Below, in pieces: positions 1 through 18,129 of a stretch of 64,000 nt of DNA. Both the position numbers and the translations under genes were made by a program. This DNA comes from Azolla caroliniana (lineage: Eukaryota > Polypodiophyta). Where the stretch lies: positions 36,146,001 to 36,210,000 of the forward strand of contig JBHGNT010000001.1 of assembly GCA_043228905.1 (NCBI GenBank), written 5' to 3'. Each line of letters begins with the position of its first letter. Position 1 is the first letter of the stretch. Under the pieces are notes generated by a model. The model saw only the letters and a list, made by a program, of their open reading frames with translations. It was not told where the DNA came from and did not search any database.

Positions 1-1041
1 ATCGATTTGAGATGTGGGGTGATGGAAAGCAAACGAGATCCTTCACATTCATCGACGAATGTGTCGAAGGTGTTTTGAGGTAATGTTCTAGTATGAGACA
101 ATATTGTGATCTAATGAGGAATTTGTTGGATCTAATGAACATAATGTGTAATAATGATTTAGGCTAACGAAATCAGACTTTAGAGAGCCGGTTAACATCG
201 GAAGTGATGAAATGGTGAGTATGAATGAGATGGCAGAGATTGTGTTGAGCTTTGACAACAAGAACTTGCCGATTCATCACATTCCTGGCCCAGAGGGTGT
301 TAGAGGCCGAAACTCCGACAACACATTGATCAAGGAAAAGTTAGGATGGGCCCCATCAATGAAGCTCAAGGTGAGAATTTGTATAAGCAAAGTGTCATCT
401 TGGTGTCAAAGATTTTTGTCTCATTGTTGTTGTGTCAAGTATTGTGTCAAGGTGAAAAACTAAGGAACCTCAATTACCCACCAACAGTAAATGATTTGTC
501 TGGATTTATATCCTTGTGATTCACAATTTTGATTAGAGTAACACTAGGCTCATATTTCTGCTTATTCGTAATGTTAAAAGGAGCCTTTTAAGTCCAAATG
601 ATTTAGCTGGATTTATGTAGTCTTAAATGGTGAAAATTCAAGCAATATTTGTGCTAATATCTCAATTTTCATAATTGTCATGTTATTTTGTGGAAGACTA
701 TTAAAAATATTGTATATTTCTAGATTTGGGTGAGAATTGTTTGCTCCAAAACCTGGAAAGATACCCATTCTAGGAAATTGTTCACTGTCATTTATTTTTC
801 GTGAATGTTGTTAATGAACCGAAGTTGAGGTTATATCTAATACTCTTCACATTCTTTTCTTGCTATGTCATTAATACAGGATGGTCTTAGATTTACTTAC
901 TTTTGGATCAAAGAACAAATCGAGAAGGAAAAAGCTCGAGGTGTTGATTTGGCCACCTACACTTCATCAAAAGTTGTGCAAACACAAGCCCCTGTTCAAT
1001 TGGGCTCTCTCCGGGCAGCAGATGGCAAAGAGGGATTGTGA
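1..1041 (+). CDS. GME: GDP-mannose 3,5-epimerase, C-terminal part (gene cut by window edge)
   Basis: Three exons are visible: 1-79, 163-370 and 880-1041 (stop TGA 1039-1041). Each junction is a GT..AG intron that keeps the frame. The spliced protein reads through EMWGDGKQTRSFTFIDECVE, then NIGSDEMVSMNEMAEIV, HIPGPEGVRGRNSDNTLIKE and LGWAPSMKLKDGLRFTYFWI, and ends near GSLRAADGKEGL. This is the conserved C-terminal half of plant GME, an extended SDR-family epimerase with an NAD cofactor. It converts GDP-D-mannose to GDP-L-galactose in the cytosol, the committed route to ascorbate, and also feeds cell-wall L-galactose. The Rossmann domain and catalytic Tyr/Lys lie upstream of the window. An AATAAA-like element in the 3' flank (about 1209) could serve polyadenylation. 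The family assignment is firm from sequence recognition. Confidence 0.96.
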
Positions 1042-4000
1042 TCTAATTTGTGTAACATTGGAGTTTTCAAGAGGAATTGTGATCAAATGATGCATTAACT
1101 CAAATTTTTTATCATCTTTTGGTTAGGATTTTGGGGAGGTTTATCTGGGGTTTGGTTTAAATTTATGTCTTCTCTTAGTATAAGAACACATTTCACTCTA
1201 TTTTTCACTAATAAAGTCTGAAAGCTATCTAAGAATCCAGGAATCCACTTAGTCGAGACATCTCACATCAAGCATACTTTTATATCTAACCTGAGCTTTT
1301 GCAGCGTTCAATTTTCAATCAATTTTGTTTATGGAATTTCTGAAGTAAAAACTTGTGAACTTCTCATGATGATGCATTCAATGACTAAGTTTTCCTCTTT
1401 TGAGCTAAATTGTGGGGTTTAGCCAGCTTCTCCATATTCAATAAGATGAGTAGTATTCAAGTGACGTGCAATATTTGAAGGATATGAGAGCATGTCAGGT
1501 GTGGCAAAGAAAATATTTGATTTTCTATGGATAGAGTAAAATATTTGCCATAAGAGATGTACTACTCCAATATCCTTGAGGTAAGAAAAGGGGTGTAATT
1601 GTCTGTTATTTCCCAGATTGGTTCTATTATTAAACTTTGTAAAGTATCTCCAAGATATTGCGATCTATGGAGGAGGATCATAGAGAAGATAGGAAAGGTT
1701 GCGTATAAGGTAGATTTTCCAACAAGTAGTCCATATTGTGTTTCATGTCAGCAGATTAAAGAAGTCTCTACTAGATTAATGTAGTTTGGATAGTTAATAT
1801 GAACTGTAGATTCCCGTTGTAGACTTAGGATCAGATTGTTGTTACTCCCCCCCCACCCCCCCACCCCCTTCCCCTGGACAACAATTGTAGGGTAGACATT
1901 CAAGAGGAAAATTTGAGGAATCTTTCTTTCCATCAAATTCTAGTCTCTCTGAAAATCTTTCCTTTGATGCTACTTCAAATGGGATGGTAGGTCAAATTTA
2001 AAGAATCTGGTAATAAGTTATGGAAGACATATTCAGACTTTGTCGTTGTGCACGTAATGCACTTCAGGGTGTGCTTGCCCACATATTGCAGTGGATATTC
2101 TCATCACTGATGCTATTGTTTAGGATCTGTTCTTCCTTCTTCTCTATGAGTAAGCGCTACCATTCACCCTCGTACTTTAATGGTGACAAATCTACACGGG
2201 TATTAACTCCCCTTGTAAGCAAAATTGATGGCGAAGGATATAGTTATAACTTATGGAGAGCCCTAACCAGAATGTAAAGAATTACATTCATTAGCAAATA
2301 AACCTAAGCTTCTTATACACTATTTTCTTTTGCTTGAATATTTGGATCTTCCAAAGATCTAAAATGTATAAAACTAATATTCATCAAGAATGACTACTAG
2401 ATGTGTCACGAGCATTTATATGCTTATTTAATACAACCCTGCAATAAATCGTATGAGCATAACCTAATGAAAAACAAACAAAAATTTAGGGACAACTAAT
2501 ATATGTACATCTACCAAATCTTCACCACAACCCCTAAATGACTCGTTCCATGCTTTGTCATTTGGGATACAAAAGGTTCACGCTTCTTTGAGCCATTATT
2601 CAATAAACATATTTCACAATCTAAAATGCAAATGCTCTTGAGCCTTGTCTTTAGAGAATTTGGAGAGCATTGATCTTAGTGAGAGAGTTTTGATATTCTC
2701 TCTCAAAGTTCTCATTTTTTAGGAGTCAAACAAACCCATGCAAGATCGTTGGTGATCACTCCTTCAATTATTAATCCTACCCCATCTTTTGTCAATCAAA
2801 CAATATGGTTGTCCAAATGAGGAAAACCTAAAAATGTGCATAAGGAGATGATTATAATTAACAAAATAAACATTGTGGTTGCCCATAAGATGCTCTGATA
2901 ATGATGAGAAGTTGAGTTTTTTGTGTAAGGACATCGTGGGCAACGTTCAAGTTCATAACTTGGGTTTGGAAGATGCCCAAGATGTAAACACAAACTTGGT
3001 TCATGTTCAATATCATTTTGCAAGCTGTAATATGCCATTTGTTGATTCTGGGCTTCATAACTACATCGATAAAAAATGGGTGAGACACTATCATTGGTTC
3101 CATTGATATTTAGTGTGCAATGACATAGTACACAAACCTCCATGGAGCACATTATCGAGCTTAGGTATCTCTTTGCAAGTGTTGGGCATGTTGACGCAAT
3201 TACATGTTTATTGTGTACTTACCTTTGTCGTGTATGGCACATGACACTAATTAGAACAACACACTATAGTGCACAACATATAAGACTAGTACAATGAGGA
3301 TTTGTGAACTTGTGGTTTGGATGGCAACTTGTTGATTGTAATAATGGGTGGATCAAATATTTATTAAATTGGGTCAATGTACATGTTTGACAAATATCCA
3401 AAGAGGTGAAAGTATTAGTACATATTGCAACCATGTACAATGTACTTGTATAAGCCAATCAAGAAATGGTGCTCCAAAAAGTGACTTGAGGCATGTGTTG
3501 GCAGTGTGTCGCACATGCACCACAATTTAACTAGTCGTGTGCCCATGTTTCTTTGTTGAGGTGATCCTAACTTTTATCACTCAAAAACCTCCACTAGGGT
3601 TATATAATATGTTACACATAAATAAAGCTTTGCATTTGCAATTTACACATTGATTGATATGCATGTGTGATATTTATGTAAGGAAAAACAACTTAATGGA
3701 TGTTTTAGAGGTATAGAAGCATTATCTAGTGTGTCATGTCAAAGCAAGTAGTACACATCCTAGTGAAATAAACATGTCTCCATTATGTTAAATACTTAAT
3801 ATTCAATCCATAGTATGCAAGCAATTAAGGATGTGTGAAGTATTCGTGGTTAAATTGGTTTCGCTTTTTTCGAGTTAAAAAAATGTCCTAATTGACAACG
3901 AATAATCTATTCGAGAAGAAGTATATGGCGGTTACTTAATTAACATGCATGTAATGCACCAACAATTGGTTGCTTGAGTTATGATGGGTACACCATGTTA

Positions 4001-4470
4001 TATGGACTTAAGAGTCTGGATGTAGCATGATCTATTAAGCATTTTAACATGCACATATCGTATAATAAGCCTATCGCGAGATTAAACTCTAATTGGCCAT
4101 CTCATTGAAGTGGAGTATTGAACTATGTAACTAGAATCTAACAATAAATCCAATGCAATATGGAAAATCTAAACAATATCTAGTGAAGTGACATAAGCAA
4201 AACCCCACGAAAGTAACGAGCAAGAGATAAATGTGTTAATCAAGTCATTGAATCCTAATAGTGTATAATTGTACAATGTGAATGAAAATGTTCGATATTG
4301 TACATATATGGACATTCAACCTCTATATTTGGTAGTGTTGTTAAGGAAGTAATAGTAGTGACGAGGAATAGAAAGTAATTTGGAAGAAAGCGAACTAAAG
4401 TCAGGGATAGATTTGTAATTCTAGAACAACTAAAGACGAGGAGAGGCACAGTCTCTAGGCACACACACTC
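1042..4470. other. Intergenic DNA, no gene recognised
   Basis: About 3.4 kb between GME and the HSP60 promoter. It is AT-rich with only short open frames on both strands. None shows a recognisable domain, splice-consistent extension or codon bias. A C-rich tract at about 1847-1869 is listed separately. I see no tRNA, rRNA or clear transposon end here. Confidence 0.6.
1847..1875 (-). repeat. C-rich tract (G-run tract on minus strand)
   Basis: Three long cytosine runs separated by single adenines, followed by a further CCCC run. On the minus strand this is three to four G-runs with one- to two-base spacers, a layout compatible with a G-quadruplex. It sits in intergenic DNA about 0.8 kb past GME, and no function can be assigned. 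Confidence 0.5.
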
Positions 4471-4484
4471 TCTCTCAGAGTTAT

Positions 4485-4518
4485 TTCTAGATTCTTCTAG
4501 AGCTCTCTAAAACCCTAA
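4485..4518 (+). promoter_or_regulatory. Putative HSP60 promoter: imperfect heat-shock element and telo-box
   Basis: Between 4485 and 4502 the trimers TTC, GAT, TTC and GAG are spaced exactly 5 bp apart, an imperfect four-pentamer heat-shock element (alternating nTTCn/nGAAn). AAACCCTAA at 4510-4518 is a telo-box, common near start sites of plant translation and housekeeping genes. Both lie about 190-220 bp upstream of the HSP60 ATG. Their role is inferred from the motifs and position only. Confidence 0.45.
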
Positions 4519-4609
4519 CCCCTTCGCCTGGTGCAGAACCTGCCTTTTTCTCTCCCTTGTCATTCTTCATTCGTCAACTTCGCAGTCATCATTATACGCA
4601 TCAAAATCT

Positions 4610-4692
4610 TTCTCTCTCTCTCTCTCTCTGACGCGCCACCATCGATCAGTAGAGGCCTTCTTCTTCTTCTCCTCCTTCTTCTTCTTCTTCGT
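4610..4692 (+). repeat. TC and CTT microsatellites in the HSP60 leader
   Basis: A (TC)n run near 4610-4630 is followed by a (CTT)-rich run near 4661-4692, just upstream of the HSP60 start codon at 4707. Pyrimidine-rich leaders like this are common in plant 5' UTRs. On the opposite strand the same DNA gives a spurious poly-arginine frame. Confidence 0.7.
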
Positions 4693-4706
4693 CTACAGCA
4701 GCTAAT

Positions 4707-10139
<5,433 letters not shown>

Positions 10140-13100
10140 ACTTCTTGTAGACTGTCATTTCCTACTTGGCTGATCTTGATTACTACACAATTTCCTTGTT
10201 TTGTTTTGTAGCATTTCGATGCCAAAAATTGCATCAATTTTTATTACCCCTTTTTTGAAATGCTATAAATTTGAAGATTGTGCTGAATTGTCTTCAGTGC
10301 GGTCGGTCGTTTGAAAAACAGATAGTTTGGATAATGAGCTCAGCATCCCCTATTGGGGAATGTAGCCACATTTTTCCATGAGCTAAACAGAAACCTGTTT
10401 TTGGCATAGAGAAGTGTAGTTTGAGAAGAAAAATATTTTTGTAAACAATTAGTGCATACCTTGTAATGACTCTGGAGGGTTAATAGTAACATGGAAATAA
10501 AAACTCAAGTCAGGAAATTCTTTTATAATTTAGTTTTGTGTGTTCTATCCTAATTCAGAGGTTTGATTTGTAGGCGTAATCTGAATATTATTAGGCTTCA
10601 TTATGTCACTTCATTTAAACGTTGTGAAGATGAATGTTAAGAATCACATGTATCTAATGGAATTAGTTAGTTGGCTCGTCATTGATTTTAGTTACCCTTT
10701 ACAAGACAGAATGAAAAGTGTATGGATTTGTTGTTGGATCTTGTAACGGATCTGTGACATCCGTGCTGGTGGTATCTGGATTATGAGGCACTTCTAATAG
10801 GCCATGAAGGAATGACGAAACAATGTGGTGATAATACATCCCATGAGTAAGGACATATTAAAATTCTCAACTTTCTTGGACATTCTAGATATGAGTACAT
10901 AAGCGTCCTGTACTTAGAAGTGCAAAGACAACATGAATAAATGTACTTAGAGCAGTAGTAAACACTTGATACGTACAACAAAATGTGATGCCCCCTTCGT
11001 TGATTCATGAGTCTGAAATTGTTCGGCTACTTTATACCCTTCATACTTAATGCCACTATGTTTTCCGATTTGTTCAAGCTCATTGTTTCACACTGAACAT
11101 TATAGTCTTTTCAAAAGCAGACTAATCAAACGAAGGGGATAAATCTAATGTTGATGTAGGTAGACTTTGTCAATATCCACTCAAATAACAAATTAATAAT
11201 GATTTGCAACTTTGATTTGCACCGTAAGAATTATAACAAATTAATAATGTAATGAATGTCCAATGCAGTGCATGCCATTTGCTGCCTGAGTTGGACAAAT
11301 CGGTAGCAAGGATGATTCGAACAAGAGAAGCCGAGTAACATTAACAAGATGTACAAGAAAGAATTAACACCGTGAACAAGTACATACATAATCTTTTGAG
11401 AACAAGTCTTAGTTAAAGTCAAAAAAGAATTTCTTCGTCACATCTCATACTTGGAATGAAGGTAGCCGGACAATATAAATACATACACAACCCTTGCAAT
11501 GTGTGAACGCAGAAACCCTAGAAAACCTGCAACATACATATTGTGCAGACTGCCATGTTACAGCCATGGCCATCGACGCTCTTCATTGGCCAAATTCAGA
11601 ATACGAAGATAACTGGGTTTCCTTCTTTACGTCTGCTGTGGAGGTTCACTCATTACATACCTTCATAGCTCTAGCCAGCAACCCGCACATCAGACTCTCT
11701 TTGATGATAATCACCATGGCTTCTTCTCTCTCCCTGAAGCTCTGTGGTACACTTGCATCCATACATTTCTCCTATCGCTGTCACGGTCTTATAGTTGTCT
11801 GTTTTGTGTTCTTGTTGTTTTCCGACCCGAGTTTCTAACTATCCAGATCTCAAAATCCTTCATTTGAGATATGGCTGAAGAGCTCGTACATCTGTTTTTG
11901 TGATGAAACTTCGTACCGCAAATTGCTTCTCATTCCACTTTTGTGTTGAAGCCCACGATTTCATCACGAAATCAGCTCGTTTGTTCATCTCCAGTTTTTT
12001 TTCAGTCCTAATTTTTTGTCGTAAGAAACTATGAACCTAGCGAAGCCTTCACGGATAGCCTTTCTAATTTGATGACCATTTTAAGGAATTAGAATAGTTA
12101 TCTGGTGAGAATGAAGGTTAGTATGCTACCGATGCATGAATAAGCGTTCTTCGACCTGTGATTATTCTATCAAGCAACTCAACGCAGAAGGCAAACCCAG
12201 CGTCGTTTATGTTGGGTTGCCTATTCTACGATCGATTTGCAGTCCGTTGGAATGTTGGAGACGAGTTGAACTGTATGTATATGCGCAATTAAGGTGAAAT
12301 GTGAATCTTTGTTAGCTAAAGATAAATGGAAACGACCTTCCGCATCATTTTGTAGAATATCTCGTGTGGACCTATTGTGAGGTCCATATGAGTCAACGAT
12401 GGCTGTTGATTAGAGCTAGTGGAGAAAAAGCAACATAATCAAAGTGAATTAAAATGTTCCAATGTCGTTATCTCGTCGATTTGAGACATGAATGTGATGA
12501 TTTGAATTTTACGGCGTGTTCGAAGTTTCCTATCGGTTACAAAGGTGTCCGTGATTGGAGAAGAAGAGCAATGCAATGTGTGCGTTGGTCCCTAATTGGA
12601 GACGAAGAATATTACAGGAAAATCGCATTTTCCTCGTCCAAGAACTAGAAGCTGTGGCATGTAATGTAGATCGCCCGTCTGTGGTTGTAACATTAAGTTG
12701 AAAGATAAACATTTTCAGCAAATTATTGCCATTTTCCCTCCAATTATTCTTTGTTCATTTAACGTCATTGTAACTTGTAAGGTAAACTTGAATAGATTGT
12801 TATGTGCTGATTCCGCGGATCTTCTATTAATTCTCTCTGGATGTATGTAACCAATTATTCTTCATTCATTCAACGTCATTGTAATTTATAAGGTAACCTT
12901 GAAAAGTTTGTTATGTGTTGATTCCGTGGATCTTCTCTAAATTCTCTCTGGATGTATGTCACATGCAATTTACAATGGAAGTGATGTTCATTTTGGAATG
13001 TGATATCCGACTTATTACCAGTGAGAGTACAAAAAATAGAGTTTGTGTCTTTTGTATGTTATCGTGTCGTGTGATGAGGTATATTATTATCTGACACGCA

Positions 13101-13755
13101 CAGATAAGATTCCGTATGACCCGGGACCAACGCCTGTGTATCGGTTAATTAAATCGTGTGAAGTGAGGATGGCATATTCTTTATAATTAATATTATTATC
13201 TGTTTGTTTTGGCGGCAGCAGAGTGGATTGAACGGGATGCAACCACATATTTAACAGTATGTCATGTAGAGAACTAAAATAAGATAAAGAGCCAGACTTA
13301 GCAGAGCACCAACGATCTCGAAAGTGATAGTGTAATAATTAATTAATGGGTGGGCTTAAAAATGGCTTTTGAGGCACGTTTATTGCCCCTTCCAAACTAA
13401 ATGATGATGTTCTGAAACTGCATGCTTTTCATTGAAGAGGACTGTAATTAACCCAGAGATTTGTTTAAAGTGAATGAATGTCTTCAAAAGTTATCGGTCG
13501 TAATGTATATTGGAGGGCCATTCTTATTTATAGCTTAAATTGGGTTCGGTTGGCTTCCAAGAAAACACATCTTTTGAGAGGGGGGTGTCCAAAAGAGTTG
13601 GTTCTGAAAAACACATGTAGTTTTTCGAAGCCGGGCTTTTTCTCGTTTAGTGGGTCATTGTGGCCAAAGATGTTGGGTAAGGAATAAACTTTTGAAATGG
13701 AAGCAAAGCATGAAGTGAAGAAGAGATTCCCCTTTTTGTTATCGTGGAGAAATGG
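10140..13755. other. Intergenic DNA, no gene recognised
   Basis: About 3.6 kb between HSP60 and the CASP-like gene. The first 350 bp or so are probably HSP60 3' UTR. A 114-codon open frame at 11494-11838 has no recognisable domain. A 111-bp tandem duplication at 12741-12962 is listed separately. I see no RNA gene. Confidence 0.6.
12741..12962. repeat. 111-bp tandem duplication
   Basis: Two adjacent copies starting at 12741 and 12852. Both open with CAATTATTC, share AACGTCATTGTAA and the stretch GGATCTTCT, and close with TCTCTCTGGATGTATGT. They differ by scattered substitutions, so the duplication is not recent. No coding or structural role is visible. Confidence 0.8.
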
Positions 13756-13756
13756 A

Positions 13757-13767
13757 TATATATTTAA
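13757..13767 (+). promoter_or_regulatory. TATA box of the CASP-like gene
   Basis: TATATATTTAA lies 60-70 bp upstream of the ATG at 13827. That spacing leaves room for a short 5' leader, so it is the likely core promoter. Assignment is by motif and position only. Confidence 0.5.
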
Positions 13768-13826
13768 GGGAATGCGCACGGATTTTGGGCGCCCGAAATA
13801 CCCATCGCAAAGGCTAGGAGGAAGAG

Positions 13827-16104
13827 ATGGCTGCCGAGGAAGGGAAGGATATGGAGAGGGATAGTAGAATGGAGAGGTGGATGATGGTTGGGGATGTGTG
13901 TTTACGTGCCGGAGCTTCTCTTCTTTGCCTCATCTCCCTCGCTCTCATTGCGGCCGACTCCTTGCCCGGCTTCATCACGTTCCGGAATCTTCCACCATTT
14001 TGGTATATCTTACGATCTCGCTTTTCTCTTCTCTTGATTGGAATGTGTGCTATGGGGACGCTAGGTTATAGGTAGAGTTATGTGCTCCTCATGTCTCTAC
14101 CATTATTATTTTGGGGTTGAATCAAGTCATTCATCTTAATAAAGAAACAATAGCGACATTTGCGAAATGTAAAGAAAAATTCAAGCATATTCGAGAGGTT
14201 TCCCTAAAAACCATTCAAGGCTTCCATGTTTTGTATTGTCTCTTTTCTCAAAGCTTAACCTTAGAATGTTTGGCTATCCTCATAAGATATAATTCTATGC
14301 ATTTGTAGGTCTGTTGTGTCTAGAAACCTTCTAAGTATCCTACTTTGGATAAGAATGTTGGAAAACCAGATTGCCATTGAATTTAACCAACAACCTTAAA
14401 TCTTTACTAGTAAATCATCTCATAACTAGTAAATCATCCAATTTCACTCTCATAACTAATGAAACTATAGGAGACAACATTTTCAATCTCACAACTAATG
14501 AAACTACTTAGGACATAACCTCATGTTGTTGTTCATGGTTGTATGTCACACATACCAAGTTTGTGATAGTACATTGGTTTTTATTTATTAGGATGCTATT
14601 TATTATATGTCACAGAAAACATATTCACTATTTTTTACTCTTGTTTGGTTTTGTTCTCTTTCTCACACATGGCACATCACGATGTCTATCCAGGAGTTTA
14701 GTATACTAAGAACACACAAATGACACAAACTATTATCCCTAATGTGCATTCAAACACCATAAGTTATAACATGAACAATGTACAAGAATAGCTCCAAGGC
14801 AACATAGACATGACTCTTTGATTTTGCTAAACATATATTTTTTATGGTTTATAAACTCCATTGTACAAGAATATGGAATGAAGTGTTTTGTTGTTTATAC
14901 TTCAAATGGGTATAAAGAGTCGCTTGAATTCATTCATTAATACTTTTGCTTTTGATGGTTCTGAAATGTGAACATGTTGATGCTCAAAGGAATGCTCCTA
15001 TAGTAACCACGTGCTATCAATTACTATTATATAGTTAAATAGTAAAAAATTTGCATTTTCTTGGGATTATCGCTCTGTAGCTAAACTACAAAATTTGCGC
15101 GGTTGCTCCAATTATTCTAAAATTGACGACATTGAGGTTCCTTCTCTTCCTTGCGTACCACTCTCTTTGTTTATATAGTAGAGCGCATGACAACTTTTTG
15201 GCCTAACCTAATTTGTCAATTCACAACTAACCTTATTTCTTTTCTTTCTTTCGATTAACAATAATATTATCAATTGTGATATTTGTTGTTGCAGCTACTT
15301 ATTGGCAGTGGGAGTGTTCGTTTGCAGTTATTCAGCATTACAAACAACATTGGCTGCACATCGCCTTGTTGGACGTCCATTTCACTATCATACATATCAT
15401 CACCATGTTTGCCTCATAATGGACATTGTAAATCTCATCTCAATGGGATACTAATTCTCATTTCATTGTACAACATTGTCTTTTTTATCTGTTTCAGTAC
15501 TCTTTTCCTAGTTGGGCACTACAAAAGAGTTAAAATATGTATACATAGTGCCATATGCAATGTATGTGTGTGTGTATGCGCACATTTGTGCAATCTATTC
15601 TTTTTATTAAAAACTAGTTATGCATAGAAATACGAGGCTCCCACTAGAAGAAAGAAGGGACACTAACATTATCAAGCTTTTTTTAAAAAGTGAAGAATAT
15701 TATTTTTGAGAATCAAGCTAAAGAATCAGTTTATTTCATATTTAGTGTAACACCCAAGTCCCCAACATTGTAATTTTTACCCAATGACATATTTCAAAAC
15801 CTTTTCAATGCATGAATCTCTGCTTTTGGAATGAAGGGGGCATATCCTTAACAATTTATTCAATGTCCTAAACAACTTATTCACAATTTTGTTGACTTTC
15901 GTTTTCCTCCAGTTATGTGCAATATTGTTGGTGTCTGCGAGCTCTGCAGTATTGGGAGTAACCACCATCAACTATGTATCTGGGGATGGTAAAAGTTTTA
16001 TGAACCAAGCAAATGCATCTGTTGGTCTTGCCCTTGTTTCATTTGTTTTACTTGCTGCCTCAACTACTTTATGTGTTCACCGATTGAGACACCAGTTGCC
16101 ATGA
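13827..16104 (+). CDS. CASP-like protein (DUF588 / PF04535-type membrane protein)
   Basis: Three exons, 13827-14002, 15295-15427 and 15913-16104, total 501 nt (166 aa). The splice between exons 1 and 2 creates a Cys codon (FRNLPPF-C-YLLAVGVFV). Four hydrophobic segments are visible: one after MVGDVCLRAGASL, with the Arg conserved in CASP helix 1; YLLAVGVFVCSYSALQ; LCAILLVSASSAVLGVT, preceded by the conserved Asp in MDI; and SVGLALVSFVLLAASTTLCV. Short charged ends face the cytosol. CASP and CASP-like proteins form plasma-membrane scaffolds. CASPs position the Casparian strip, while most CASPL members have no known role. The loop between helices 2 and 3 is histidine-rich (PFHYHTYHHHV), which I do not recognise from the family. 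The first ATG was chosen, and in-frame ATGs at codons 9 and 15 are alternatives. The subfamily is not assigned. Confidence 0.85.
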
Positions 16105-17213
16105 TCAATGTGTGTCTTTTGTAAATTCATTAGATGAGGATGATGGTTTGATTGAATATAATAGATACACTCATATGTTCATAGTTCCAATGTCTGTATA
16201 TAAAGGTACTTCTAAAATGTTCACACCATGTTGATAATATTCGTTTCCACAAATATGGAACTTTCTCTATTATTGGTTTGATTCTTTAGTATGAAAGAGG
16301 TAATATGCAATGACCCATCTAATGAACAAACAATAAAACCGTATTTCTCCACACTTAGGCATAGGTCCTCTTGTTTGTGAAAGTAATACATACATATTTT
16401 TAAAACAACACAATATTTAAAACCCTTTTGATGTAATAGGGTAAACCCTTTGAGATTGTGGTAAGAGTATATGACAAAACTTAGCTCCACTAGGATTTAG
16501 GAACTCGGTATGCTACATAGCTTTGTTGCAAAGGCCCCCGAATCAAGTTCCGTAAGCAACCCATGTATATTTTGTGATTCCCTCAAACGAAGACCGATTT
16601 TCTCATATCACAGCCAACCTAATACCTAAGGCTATCAAGAATCACCCCATGTGATGGAAAGATTTAAGTTTGGGCCACTTAATTGAAAGAACTATTGTAA
16701 ACAAGAAAAATACGATATATCAATGCCCATATCCATGATCTAATGACCTAAATAGCTTTGCTAACTTTGGGAGTGTAAGGAACATGGGATAGGTATCATT
16801 CGTCAAGCATTGTAAAGAAAAAGCATGTCCCACTATGTGAAACATTTGGACATTTAAAAGTTAATAGAAGCTTCGAATCTCTCATGAAATGAACAAAAAG
16901 GAAGAAGATAAAAGTAATTGCAACAGAACTCAATGCCATTCTTGGAGGATGGACTTACTAGGAGCAAAGCTTAAAAGTTTCCATATCAATAGACACCAAG
17001 AGAATATGGCAGCATCAATAGAGCGCAAAAAAGAGAGGAAAGAAGCTACTCGAATGGTGCAAAAGGTCCTCTGCTTCATCATTGCAATGATATTGTTCAA
17101 TTGTTGCTTGCCAATTTTATCATAGTACATAAAAAAGCCACTTGACTTACCCCATAATCATTCATTCTATGTTTCACAAATGTTATACAAGATACAATAG
17201 CAGAATATGGCAT
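16105..17213. other. Intergenic DNA
   Basis: Downstream flank of the CASP-like gene. It is AT-rich with no recognisable coding sequence, RNA gene or element boundary. Confidence 0.5.
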
Positions 17214-18128
17214 GCACTGTTTTGTTTATTACTTCAAAAGTGGGTACAATCATCATGTTTGAACCATTTCCATCACCTTTCCTAATGTTAATACTACATA
17301 TGGTGGCTATATTATGACAATAATAAAATCTACATGGCCGAAAAAACTATGATAAGATGGCAATTGTCACATGAATGGACCTAGTTTGCATTGTAATTGT
17401 CTCTAGCAACATTCCAAGGGAGTGTTTTTCAAGTATGAATTGATGTAGGCATTCTAAAGTTAGTGGTCAACAAATAATTTGACAACAAGACAACCCACCG
17501 TTGGCCTAACAGCGGTGGGTTGTCTTGCACTGTTTTGTTTATTACTTCAAAAGTGGGTACAATCATCATGTTTGAAACATTTCCATCACCTTTCCCAATG
17601 TTATACTACATATGGTGGCTATATTATGACAATAATAAAATCTACACGGCTGAAAAAACTATGATAAGATAACAATTGTCACATGAATGGACCTAAGTTT
17701 GCATTGTAATTGTCACTAGCAACATTCCAAGGGAGTGTTTTTCAAGTATGAATTGATGTAGGCATTCTAAAGTTAGTGGTCAACAAATAATTTGACAACA
17801 AGACAACCCACCGTTGGCCTAACAGCGGTGGGTTGTCTTGCACTGTTTTGTTTATTACTTCAAAAGTGGGTACAATCACCATGTTTGAAACATTTCCATC
17901 ACCTTTCCCAATGTTATACTACATATGGTGGCTATATTATGACAATAATAAAATCTACACGGCTGAAAAAACTATGATAAGATGGCAATTGTCACATGAA
18001 TGGACCTAAGTTTGCATTGTAATTGTCACTAGCAACATTCCAAGGGAGTGTTTTTCAAGTATGAATTGATGTAGGCATTCTAAAGTTAGTGGTCAACAAA
18101 TAATTTGACAACAAGACAACCCACCGTT
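17214..18128. repeat. Tandem array of three 313-bp units with 15-bp hairpins at the junctions
   Basis: Units begin at 17214, 17527 and 17840, exactly 313 bp apart; the third ends near 18128. Copies 2 and 3 are nearly identical and copy 1 is slightly more divergent. At each junction CAAGACAACCCACCG (17486-17500; 17799-17813) is followed by a 12-base spacer and its perfect reverse complement CGGTGGGTTGTCTTG (17513-17527; 17826-17840). A middle unit therefore has terminal inverted repeats like a small non-autonomous DNA element. The first unit lacks the left arm, and the last is followed by TTTGCCTAAC without the returning arm. Short open frames inside the units look incidental. Confidence 0.9.
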
Positions 18129-18129
18129 T

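Noticed and set aside
11494-11838. 114-codon plus-strand frame between HSP60 and the CASP-like gene
   Set aside because: No domain, no splice extension and no codon bias; ends without a plausible transcript context.
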